64,000 bases of DNA from CAIYZT01 sp052387855 (GTDB lineage Bacteria > Pseudomonadota > Alphaproteobacteria > Rhodobacterales > Rhodobacteraceae). This document shows positions 40,627 to 48,539 of the stretch, one piece after another. Location of the stretch: NCBI GenBank assembly GCA_052387855.1, contig JBQTIT010000053.1, forward strand, positions 13,421-77,420, read 5' to 3'. Position 1 is the stretch's first letter; every line of letters starts with the position of its first letter. The notes beneath the pieces are model-generated. The model was not told where the DNA came from and did no database searches. It worked only from the letters and a program-made list of their open reading frames with translations. Position numbers and translations under genes: made by a program.

Positions 40627-42368
40627 CAGTGGCTGTCCTTGCCCACCGGATTGCCCCGGCACCCTTTCATGAAGTCAAGATCGGCCCCGGTGTCGGCCCC
40701 CTGCACATGCTGATGGTGCATCCTCGCATAGCCGGATGCGGGCGGCGTGATGCGGGTCTGCCACTTGGCCAGCCGCGCCGCCAGTTCAGCGTCAGAAATA
40801 TCCAGATGCAGGCGCCGGTTCGGCACGTCCAGCTCGATCATGTCGCCGTTCTGCACCACGGCGAGCGGGCCGCCGGCAGCCGCCTCGGGCGAGGTGTGCA
40901 GGCAGACGGTGCCAAAGGCCGTGCCGGACATGCGCGCATCGGAAATGCGCACCATGTCGGTGATCCCCTTGCGCAGGATCTTGGGCGGCAGGCCCATGTT
41001 GCCGACCTCGGCCATGCCGGGATAGCCCTTGGGCCCGCAATTCTTCAGCACCATGACGCAGGTCTCGTCGATGTCCAGTGCTTCGTCGTTGATCTTGGCC
41101 TTGTAGTCGTCGATGTCCTCGAACACCACCGCCCGCCCCCGGTGGACCATCAGCGACGGCGTGGCCGCCGAGGGTTTCAGCACCGCGCCCTTGGGGGCAA
41201 GGTTGCCCTTCAGCACCACCACGCCGCCCGATTTCGTCAGCGCCTTGTCAGTGGGCAGGATCACGTCGGGGTTGTGGTTGACCACGTCCTTGACCTGCTC
41301 CCACGCGGTCTGGCCCGAGACGGTCAGCGCGTCCTTGTGCAAGAGCCCGGCCTCGCCCAGCCGCTTGATCACCACCGGCAGCCCGCCGGCGTAGAAGAAT
41401 TCCTCCATCAGGTATTTGCCCGACGGCATCAGGTTCACGATCGTCGGCACGTCGCGGCCGCAGCGGTCCCAGTCGTCCAGCGTCAGGTCGATGCCGACCC
41501 GGCCGGCGATGGCCAAGAGGTGGATCACCGCATTGGTGGACCCGCCGATGGCGGCATTGGTGCGGATGGCGTTTTCAAAGGCTTCCTTCTTCAGGATATC
41601 CGAAGGCTTCAGGTCATCCTTGACCATCTGCACGATGCGCCGGCCCGTCAGTTGCGCCATCACACGGCGCCGGCTGTCAACCGCCGGAATGGCGGCATTG
41701 CCCGACAGCGCCATGCCCAGCGCCTCGGCCATGCTCGCCATGGTGCTGGCTGTGCCCATCGTGTTGCACGATCCCGGCGAGCGGCTCATCGAGGCTTCGG
41801 CCTCGACGAATTCCGCCGTGGTCATGGTGCCGGCCTTCACCGCTTCGGAGAATTTCCACAGATGGGTGCCGGAGCCGACGCGCTCGTTCTTGTAATAGCC
41901 GTTCAGCATCGGCCCGCCGGTCACCACGATCGAGGGCAGGTCGGTCGAAGCGGCGGCCATCAGTAGCGAGGGCGTGGTCTTGTCGCAGCCCACCAGGAGC
42001 ACGCAGCCATCCATCGGCTGGCCGCGCATCTGCTCCTCGACCGCCATCGCGGCGAGGTTGCGGAACATCATCGCGGTGGGGCGAAAGGCGGATTCGCTGG
42101 TGGAAAACACCGGCACCTCGACCGGAAAGCCGCCCGCCTCGTAGATGCCATGCTTTACCCGCTGCGCGAGGTCGTTCAGATGCGCGTTGCAGGGCGTCAG
42201 TTCCGACCAGGTGTTCAGGATGCCGATCACCGGGCGGCCGTCGAACAGATCGGGCGGAAAGCCCTGGTTCTTCATCCAGCCGCGATAATAGATGTTGTCC
42301 TTTTCGGTGCCGCCGAACCAGGTCTGCGAGCGGAGTTTGCGGGGCCAGGCGGCAGGTTTGAAGCTCAT
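40626..42368 (-). CDS. IlvD/Edd-family sugar-acid dehydratase (arabinonate dehydratase type)
   Basis: A 580-residue Fe-S dehydratase that converts an aldonic acid to its 2-keto-3-deoxy form. Cluster cysteines are visible at about 60 (LTPCNAHLNDLA), in LVGCDKTTPSLLM and in SPGSCNTMGTASTM. The AIRTNAAIGGSTNAVIHLLA helix and the C-terminal ISDARMSGTAFGT motif are conserved. The start RSQTWFGGTEKDNIYYRGWM and the length favour L-arabinonate/D-xylonate dehydratases over IlvD or Edd. Coupled to the sugar 1-dehydrogenase, it supports an oxidative pentose or galactose route. The in-frame region upstream of 42368 is spurious. Confidence 0.88.
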   Translation of the reverse strand: MSFKPAAWPRKLRSQTWFGGTEKDNIYYRGWMKNQGFPPDLFDGRPVIGILNTWSELTPCNAHLNDLAQRVKHGIYEAGGFPVEVPVFSTSESAFRPTAMMFRNLAAMAVEEQMRGQPMDGCVLLVGCDKTTPSLLMAAASTDLPSIVVTGGPMLNGYYKNERVGSGTHLWKFSEAVKAGTMTTAEFVEAEASMSRSPGSCNTMGTASTMASMAEALGMALSGNAAIPAVDSRRRVMAQLTGRRIVQMVKDDLKPSDILKKEAFENAIRTNAAIGGSTNAVIHLLAIAGRVGIDLTLDDWDRCGRDVPTIVNLMPSGKYLMEEFFYAGGLPVVIKRLGEAGLLHKDALTVSGQTAWEQVKDVVNHNPDVILPTDKALTKSGGVVVLKGNLAPKGAVLKPSAATPSLMVHRGRAVVFEDIDDYKAKINDEALDIDETCVMVLKNCGPKGYPGMAEVGNMGLPPKILRKGITDMVRISDARMSGTAFGTVCLHTSPEAAAGGPLAVVQNGDMIELDVPNRRLHLDISDAELAARLAKWQTRITPPASGYARMHHQHVQGADTGADLDFMKGCRGNPVGKDSH

Positions 42369-42663
42369 CAGGGTCTCACTGGGTTTGGGGGGCGCCGTGC
42401 CTCGGGGTCGGGCGCGGTGAGAAAGATGGACCGATCCTTGGGATTGTTCAATCCACCCCGTGGCGCCGGCAAGGCTGTCGTTAGTGGCGGCCCCGCACCC
42501 CAGCCCTTCCCCACGAGGGGAAGGGGGGGGAGGGATGGGGTGGGGGGGATTGGGGTCACATGCGCTCGCCCTGTCGCCCCGCGCGTCGGCGAAAAGACAA
42601 GGGGCGGGCAAGCCGCCCGCCCCTTGAAGATGTGTTCCCCGAACAGGGCCGCCGGCGCGCGGC
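42369..42663. other. Intergenic stretch between dehydratase and TRAP genes
   Basis: 295 bases without a gene. It holds a 9-bp stem-loop CCCTTCCCC / GGGGAAGGG (42504-42525) within a long G-rich tract, and the terminator-like hairpin at 42598-42626. The separation suggests that dehydratase expression is partly uncoupled from the TRAP genes. Confidence 0.55.
42598..42626 (-). terminator. Terminator after the TRAP binding-protein gene
   Basis: A perfect 12-bp stem CAAGGGGCGGGC / GCCCGCCCCTTG with an AAGCC loop, followed on the minus strand by TCTTTTC. It lies 37 bases after the DctP-type stop. Confidence 0.7.
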
Positions 42664-43755
42664 TCAGCGATAGGGGTAGCCGGCCTTGTCCATTGTGTCG
42701 GCGTACTTTTTGAACGCCTCGACCACCTTGGCCGAGCGCGGCGAGGAGGCTGCAACCTCATCCCAGAAGCCTTTGGAATCTTCCAGAACCTGCGCCCATT
42801 CGGCATCGGGCAGCGAGGTCAGTTCCATCTTCTCGCCCTCGACCCGCAGCTTGGCCTCGCCGCCCCAGTACCAGACGTTGCGGTAATAGTGCGACTGGTC
42901 GATGGTGATGCGGAACAGCTCCTGCAGGTGCGGCGGCACCTTTTGCCAGCTTGCCGTGTTGGCAAAGTAGCTGCCGAACCAGGCGCCGGTGACCGAGTTG
43001 GTCAGGGCGTATTTGCACACATCGGCCCAGCCGACCTCATAGGCTTCGGTAAAGCCGCACCAGGCCACGCCGTCGATCTCGCCGGTCTGCATGGCGACCT
43101 CGACGTTGTCCCAGGGGATCGTCACCGGGATCAGGCCATAACGGGCCAGGAACTTGCCCGCCGTCGGCACGCCAAAGACGCGCAGGCCGGCCATGTCGGC
43201 CAGGCTGCGGATCGGCTTGTCGACGGTGAAGATGTGCAAGGGGTCCCAGGCGCCGGCGGACAGCCAGGTCACGCCCTCGACCTCGGAATAGGCCTCTTCC
43301 CAGATTTCCTTGAGCCCGTAGTAGCGGAACATCGCCGCCACATCGAGGCTGAAGCGGGTGGCGAACGGGAAGTAGCCGCCAAAGACCGAGATGTCGACCG
43401 GCGAGGCCATGGTCGCCTCGTCCGACTGCACGGCATCCAGCGTTCCGTTCTGCAGCGCGCGGAACAGGTCGGCCGTGGGCACGAGCTGGTCGGCGTAGTA
43501 AAGCTCGATCTCCATCTCGCCATTGGCGGCGGCGTTGAAGGCGTCGATCTGCGGCTTGATCACATGGGCGCCCAGCGGCGCGCCGGAATAGGTCTGAAGG
43601 CGCCACTTGATCGGCCCGGTCTGGGCGATGACGGCGGGCGCTGCCAGCGTCGCACCGGCCAGGGCGCCGGCGCCGACGGCGGATTGGCGCAGAAAGTTCC
43701 GGCGCGAGGCAAGGATCGCCTCGGACGGGCTTTGCGGTTTCTTAGGATCGGTCAT
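42664..43755 (-). CDS. TRAP transporter substrate-binding protein (DctP type)
   Basis: A 363-residue periplasmic protein with a Tat signal (SRRNFLRQSAVGAGALAG, about 18-35). The mature part starts PIKWRLQTYSGAPLGAH. The conserved arginine-containing strand of DctP proteins (GLRVFGVPTAGKFLARYG) and GEIDGVAWCGFTEAYEVGW fit the subgroup that binds 2-keto acids, sugar acids or other carboxylates. The ATG at 43755 has AGGAG seven bases upstream. It is the last gene of a Q-M-P operon next to the sugar-acid dehydratase, so a sugar acid is a reasonable guess. Confidence 0.88.
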   Translation of the reverse strand: MTDPKKPQSPSEAILASRRNFLRQSAVGAGALAGATLAAPAVIAQTGPIKWRLQTYSGAPLGAHVIKPQIDAFNAAANGEMEIELYYADQLVPTADLFRALQNGTLDAVQSDEATMASPVDISVFGGYFPFATRFSLDVAAMFRYYGLKEIWEEAYSEVEGVTWLSAGAWDPLHIFTVDKPIRSLADMAGLRVFGVPTAGKFLARYGLIPVTIPWDNVEVAMQTGEIDGVAWCGFTEAYEVGWADVCKYALTNSVTGAWFGSYFANTASWQKVPPHLQELFRITIDQSHYYRNVWYWGGEAKLRVEGEKMELTSLPDAEWAQVLEDSKGFWDEVAASSPRSAKVVEAFKKYADTMDKAGYPYR

Positions 43756-43806
43756 CAGCACTCTCCTGTCGTTAACGGCCTCTGCGGCCTTGGGTGTTCC
43801 TTGGGT

Positions 43807-45144
43807 TCACCCCTTGACGTTGATCTGCTCGGGCAGCCACAGCGCGATCTGCGGGAACAGCATCAAGAGGATGATCGTCAGCACCATCATCGCCGCAAAG
43901 GGCCAGATGGAGCGGTAGATGTCCGGCAATGAGATCTCTTTCGGTGCAAGCGAGCGCATCAGGAAGAGGTTATAGCCAAAGGGTGGCGTGACATAGGCGA
44001 TCTGGCAAGTGATCGTGTAGAGAACGCCGTACCAGATGAGCTGGTTGTCAAAGCCAAGGTCCAGGCTCTTGACCAGCGGGATATAGAGCGGCGCGACGAT
44101 CACCAGCATGGCGGTGTCGTCCAGGAACATGCCCAGGAGCAGAAAGCTGAGCTGCATCATGATGATGATCATCCAGGGGCTCATCTCCCACTGGGTCAGG
44201 AAGAGCGATTCGATGGCCCGCACCGCCCCCAGTCCGTCGAACACCGCGCCAAAGGCCAGCGCGGCCAGGATCAGCCACATGAACATGCTGGACACCGCCA
44301 GCGTCTTCATCGAGGTCTCGCGGATCAGGCGCCAGGAAAACCGGCCCTTGGCGGCCGCCGCCAAGGTGGCGCAGGTCGCGCCCACGGCCGAGCTTTCCAC
44401 CAGGCTGGTGTAGCCAAATACAAAGAGCCCGGTCATGAAGAAGAAGATCAGAAAGGGAATGATCCCGGCCCGCGCCCGCGCCAGTTTCTCGGCGAAGGGC
44501 ATGTTCAGCTCTTCCTCCGGCACCGGCGGGGCCAGCCTGGGGTTCAGCCGCGCGCGGATCACGATGTAGACAATGAACATGCCCGCCATCAGCAGGCCCG
44601 GCATCAGCCCGGCAAACCACAGCTTTGACACCGGCTGGCGCGCGATCATGCCGTAAAGCACCAGCACGACCGAGGGCGGGATCAGGATGCCCAGCGACGA
44701 GCCGCCCTGCACCACGCCCGAGATCAGCACCTTGTCGTAGCCGCGCCGCAGCATCTCGGGCAGGGCGATGGTGGCGCCGATCGCCATGCCCGCAACCGAC
44801 AGCCCGTTCATCGCCGAGATGATCACCATCACCAGGATCGTGCCCACGGCCAGACCGCCCGGCACGCGCCCGACCCAGACATGCATCATCTTGTACAGAT
44901 CCTCGGCGATGCCGGACTCCGCCAGGATATAGCCCATGTAGATGAACATCGGCAGCGTCAGCATCGCGTACCAGTTGAAGAGCTTGAAGACCTGGTTGTA
45001 GGGCAGCTCGACAGCGCCGTTGCCGTACAGCATCAGCGCGGCGCCTGACGCGACAAAGCCGATGGCGGCAAAGACCCGCTGGCCGGTGACCAGCAAAAGC
45101 GCCATCGAGGCGAACATCAACAGGGCGATCAGTTCATAGGACAT
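43807..45144 (-). CDS. TRAP transporter large permease (DctM type)
   Basis: A 445-residue inner-membrane protein with about twelve helices. Typical DctM text includes TLPMFIYMGYILAESG, GVVQGGSSLGILIPPSVVLV and VTPPFGYNLFLM. It is a sodium-driven secondary carrier working with the small permease and the periplasmic binding protein. Its start lies one base from the end of the DctQ gene; the binding-protein gene begins 51 bases after its stop. Confidence 0.93.
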   Translation of the reverse strand: MSYELIALLMFASMALLLVTGQRVFAAIGFVASGAALMLYGNGAVELPYNQVFKLFNWYAMLTLPMFIYMGYILAESGIAEDLYKMMHVWVGRVPGGLAVGTILVMVIISAMNGLSVAGMAIGATIALPEMLRRGYDKVLISGVVQGGSSLGILIPPSVVLVLYGMIARQPVSKLWFAGLMPGLLMAGMFIVYIVIRARLNPRLAPPVPEEELNMPFAEKLARARAGIIPFLIFFFMTGLFVFGYTSLVESSAVGATCATLAAAAKGRFSWRLIRETSMKTLAVSSMFMWLILAALAFGAVFDGLGAVRAIESLFLTQWEMSPWMIIIMMQLSFLLLGMFLDDTAMLVIVAPLYIPLVKSLDLGFDNQLIWYGVLYTITCQIAYVTPPFGYNLFLMRSLAPKEISLPDIYRSIWPFAAMMVLTIILLMLFPQIALWLPEQINVKG

Positions 45145-45654
45145 CTAAAGACGCACTCCGCGCAGGGTGGCGATGTGCTTGAAGACCAGAGCAAAGGCTT
45201 GCAGCAGCATCAGGACAAGGCAGAGCGTCAACAGCGCCTTGATCGGAATGACCGACGGATTCCACATCGAGAATCGCCGCTCGCCGGTCTCGATCGCGTA
45301 TTGCAGCGACGAGATCGAGCCGACCAGCATGGCCAGCAGGTAGCCGATCAGGCACCAGACGGTGACAAGATCGACCCCGGCCCGGCCGCGCTCGGACAGG
45401 TTGGCGTACCACAGGTCCATCCGGACATGGTCGTTGTTCTTGAGCGTCATCGGCCCGCCGAGAAAGTAATAGGCGGCCAGCGTGAACTGGGTGAACTCGA
45501 TCGCCCAGTGGACCGGGATGTTCAGCACGTTGCGCGTGACCGCATCCAGCAAGAGCGTGCCGCCCATGACAAAGATCAGGCTGGCGGCCAGATAGCCGGT
45601 CAGGTCGGACATCCTGTCGATGCCGCGCACATAGCTGCGGATCAGGTGCGGCAT
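45145..45654 (-). CDS. TRAP transporter small permease (DctQ type)
   Basis: A 169-residue membrane protein with four helices, for example AASLIFVMGGTLLLDAVTRN and VWCLIGYLLAMLVGSISSL, and the WAIEFTQFTLAAYYFLGG motif with the conserved Glu of DctQ proteins. First gene of the leftward TRAP operon. It is divergent from the GlpA-like gene, with a 280-base interval that holds a perfect palindrome. Confidence 0.88.
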   Translation of the reverse strand: MPHLIRSYVRGIDRMSDLTGYLAASLIFVMGGTLLLDAVTRNVLNIPVHWAIEFTQFTLAAYYFLGGPMTLKNNDHVRMDLWYANLSERGRAGVDLVTVWCLIGYLLAMLVGSISSLQYAIETGERRFSMWNPSVIPIKALLTLCLVLMLLQAFALVFKHIATLRGVRL

Positions 45655-45843
45655 GGCTCGCCTGCCTGCGAATGCATTCTGGGGGTCAAGACGCCACTCC
45701 CTTTGGTGTTCAGCGCCTCTGGGGGCGCCTTTGCCAGACTGCGGCCCGCCGCCGAGAATCGCCAGGGCCCGCGGCGAGGCTCGGTTTGCGCAACCTCACG
45801 TCAGACGACCGCCTCTGGCGCCCAAGGTCAACAAAAATCCTGA

Positions 45844-45866
45844 CCGGATGGTGAAATTCCATCCGG
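45844..45866. promoter_or_regulatory. Perfect palindrome between TRAP and GlpA-like genes
   Basis: CCGGATGG (45844-45851) and CCATCCGG (45859-45866) with a seven-base spacer TGAAATT, 69-91 bases before the GlpA-like start. The only other content of the 280-base interval 45655-45934 is GC-rich spacer with no gene. Its symmetry suggests a dimeric regulator site that may serve both divergent operons. Confidence 0.55.
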
Positions 45867-45934
45867 CGCCGGCGCAGTCGGCTTGACGAAACCGGCCGGG
45901 TGCTGAAGGTGTTGGCAAAGCACAAGGTGAGCCG

Positions 45935-47332
45935 ATGGACCCCGCACCCTTGGACGACAGGGCTGGCGCCTTTGACGTGGCGGTGATCGGAGCGGGCATT
46001 GTCGGATGCGCGCTGGCGCGGGCCTTTGCGCTGGCCGGCGCCCGGGTGGTGGTGCTGGAAAAGGCCGCCGATGTGCTCGATGGCGCCTCGAAGGGCAACA
46101 GCGCCATCCTGCACACCGGGTTTGACGCGCCCGAAGGCTCGGTCGAGCTGGCCTGCATCCGCGAGGGCTATGCACTTTACCACGACATCCACCAGCGGCT
46201 CGGCCTGCCGCTGCTGCGCGCCGGGGCCATGGTCCTGGCCTGGAACGACGCGCAAGAGGCCGCCCTGCCGGCGCTGATCGCGCAGGCGCTGGCCAATGGG
46301 GTGACGGATGTTCACCCCCTGACCGGCGCGCAGGCGCGGGCGCTGGAGCCGGCCCTGGCGCCCAGCCTGCGCGCCGGATTCCGCGTGCCGGGCGAACATC
46401 TGATCGACCCCTGGTCGGCGGCGCATGGCTATCTGATGCAGGCCCTGTCCAACGGCGCCGTGCTGAGGCGGCGGGCCGAGGTGCGGTCGGGCGCGCATCG
46501 GGGCGGGGTCTGGCAACTGGACACCGACGACGGTCCGGTCGCGGCCGATCTGGTGATCAACGCCGCCGGGCTTTACGGCGACGTGGTTGACCGGCGCCTG
46601 ACCGGGGAAAGCTGGTTCACGATCAAGCCGCGCAAGGGCCAGTTCGTGGTCTATGACAAGACCGCCGCCGCGCTGGCCGGGCATATCCTGTTGCCGGTGC
46701 CGACCGCGACGACCAAGGGCGTCGTCGTCTGCCGCACCGCCTTTGGCAATCTTCTGGTCGGCCCGACCGCCGAAGAGCAGGACGACCGCGAGTCCGCCGC
46801 CGTCGACCGGCCCACGCTTCAGGCGCTGATGCGGCGGGGGGCCGAGATTCTGCCGGCGCTGGCCGGGCATGAGGTGACGGCGGTCTATGCCGGCCTTCGC
46901 CCCGCGACCGAGGAAAAGCACTACCGCATCCGGGGCGACCTTGCGCCGGGCTATATCACGGTCGGCGGCATCCGGTCGACCGGGCTGTCGGCGGCGCTGG
47001 GGATCGCGGCCCATGTGGTTCGGATGGCCGGGCGCGCCGAAGTGGCCCCGGCGGCGCCGGTCTGGCCGGCGATGCCGAACATCTCGGCCGAGGGCGCGCG
47101 CGACTGGCAAAGCCCCGGCCATGGCGGCATCGTCTGCCATTGCGAGCAGGTGACGCGGCGCGAGATCGAGGCGGCGCTGAGCGGCCCGCTGGCCGCCGGC
47201 TCTCTGGCCGGGCTCAAGCGGCGGACGCGGGTGACCATGGGGCGCTGCCAGGGGTTCTATTGCACGGCCGAGTTGTCGCGGATCACCGCAGGGCGGCTGG
47301 CGCTGCCGATGATCGGGGCCGGGAATGACTGA
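45935..47332 (+). CDS. GlpA-like FAD oxidoreductase with C-terminal [2Fe-2S] domain
   Basis: A 465-residue flavoprotein. The FAD motif VIGAGIVGCALARAF (about 17-31) and the DAO-type core (KAADVLDGASKGNSAILHTG, GLYGDVVDRRLTGE, AGLRPATEEKHYRI) match anaerobic glycerol-3-phosphate dehydrogenase subunit A and related 2-hydroxyacid oxidases. A BFD-like domain at the end has Cys at about 401, 403, 438 and 443 (CHC, then CQGFYC). It is the first of seven overlapping or closely spaced genes. Its reading frame overlaps the GlpB-like gene by eight bases. The substrate is probably a phosphorylated polyol made by the kinase two genes downstream, but that is inference. Confidence 0.78.
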   Translation: MDPAPLDDRAGAFDVAVIGAGIVGCALARAFALAGARVVVLEKAADVLDGASKGNSAILHTGFDAPEGSVELACIREGYALYHDIHQRLGLPLLRAGAMVLAWNDAQEAALPALIAQALANGVTDVHPLTGAQARALEPALAPSLRAGFRVPGEHLIDPWSAAHGYLMQALSNGAVLRRRAEVRSGAHRGGVWQLDTDDGPVAADLVINAAGLYGDVVDRRLTGESWFTIKPRKGQFVVYDKTAAALAGHILLPVPTATTKGVVVCRTAFGNLLVGPTAEEQDDRESAAVDRPTLQALMRRGAEILPALAGHEVTAVYAGLRPATEEKHYRIRGDLAPGYITVGGIRSTGLSAALGIAAHVVRMAGRAEVAPAAPVWPAMPNISAEGARDWQSPGHGGIVCHCEQVTRREIEAALSGPLAAGSLAGLKRRTRVTMGRCQGFYCTAELSRITAGRLALPMIGAGND

Positions 47333-48539
47333 GCCAGAGGTCATCGTCATCGGCGCCGGTCCTGCGGGACTGGGCGCGGCGACCGTGCTTTCGCGGGCCG
47401 GCCGCCGCGTCCTGGTGCTGGAGCGCGAGGCCGAGCCGGGCGGCATTCCCCGGCATTGCGGCCATTATCCATTTGGCATGCGCGAGTTTTCCCGGCTCTT
47501 GCGCGGCCCGGCCTATGCCGCGCGTCTGGCGGACACGGCGCTTGCCGCCGGGGTCACCCTGCGCACCGGGACGACGGTGACGGCGCTTTTGCCCGGGGGC
47601 GGGGTCGAGATCACCAGCGATGCCGGGCCGGAGACGCTGTCCGCCCGCGCGGTCCTGCTGGCCACCGGCGTGCGCGAGACCAGCCGCGCGGCGCGGCTGA
47701 TCGGCGGGGTCAAGCCGGGGGGGGTGATCGCGACCGGGGCGCTGCAGGGCATGATCTATCTGAACGGTCAGGCGCCCTTTGCCCGTCCGGTCATCCTGGG
47801 AACTGAGATGGTGTCGTTTTCGGCGCTTCTGACCTGCCGGCACGCCGGCATTCGCCCGCTGGCGATGGTCGAGCCCTCTGCCCGCACCACGGCGCGCTGG
47901 CCGGCGCATTGGCTCGCGCGCGTCCTGGGCGTGCCGATCCACCTTGGCAGCGACATCGCCGCGATCCATGGCCGGGCGCGGGTGACGGGCGTGACGCTGT
48001 CCACGCCCGGGGGCGCGTTGGACCTGCCGGCGGACGGGGTGATTGTCAGCGGCGGGTTCCGCCCCGATGCGGCGCTCTTGCGCGGGGGGCACCTAGCGGT
48101 CGACGCGGCCTCGGGCGGGCCGGTGATCGACGCCTGGGGGCGGCTTTCGGACCCGGTCTATTTCGCCGCCGGCAACCTTCTGCGCGGGGTCGAGACCGCC
48201 GGCTGGTGCTGGTCCGAGGGCCGGCGCACCGCCCGGGCCATCCTGGCGGCGCTGGACGGTCGTCTGCCCGCCCCGGGCGGCGCGCGGGTTGAAATGGCCC
48301 ATCCCGCCCTGCGCCTTGCCCTGCCGCAGGTGCTGGGCGCGGGCGGAGCAGAGGCGCCGCACCGGCATCTGCAAATCCGGCTGGACCGCCCGGCCAAGGG
48401 GCGACTGGTGCTGCGCGCCGACGGGCAAGTCCTGGCCGAGGCCCGGATTGACAGCCTGCCCGAGCGGCGCCTTTCGCTGCCCTTGCCGGACCGGATCGGC
48501 GCGGGCCCGCTGGTCCTGAGCGTGGAAGAGCGCCGATGA
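47325..48539 (+). CDS. GlpB-like FAD/NAD(P)-binding oxidoreductase
   Basis: A 404-residue pyridine-nucleotide-disulphide-type flavoprotein. The FAD motif VIGAGPAGLGAATVLSRAG is at about 6-24, followed by GGIPRHCGHYPFG, a sequence typical of the second subunit of bacterial GlpA/GlpB-type dehydrogenases. ATGVRETSRAARLIGG and YFAAGNLLRGVETAG are cofactor loops. The last 80 residues are an extra beta-rich tail. No DUF1667 protein or membrane GlpC gene is present, unlike characterised three-part systems. It overlaps both neighbours. Confidence 0.75.
   Translation: MTEPEVIVIGAGPAGLGAATVLSRAGRRVLVLEREAEPGGIPRHCGHYPFGMREFSRLLRGPAYAARLADTALAAGVTLRTGTTVTALLPGGGVEITSDAGPETLSARAVLLATGVRETSRAARLIGGVKPGGVIATGALQGMIYLNGQAPFARPVILGTEMVSFSALLTCRHAGIRPLAMVEPSARTTARWPAHWLARVLGVPIHLGSDIAAIHGRARVTGVTLSTPGGALDLPADGVIVSGGFRPDAALLRGGHLAVDAASGGPVIDAWGRLSDPVYFAAGNLLRGVETAGWCWSEGRRTARAILAALDGRLPAPGGARVEMAHPALRLALPQVLGAGGAEAPHRHLQIRLDRPAKGRLVLRADGQVLAEARIDSLPERRLSLPLPDRIGAGPLVLSVEERR

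Noticed and set aside
42526..42555. G-rich tract as a possible quadruplex regulator
   Set aside because: G-runs are frequent in this GC-rich DNA; there is no positional or symmetry evidence beyond composition.
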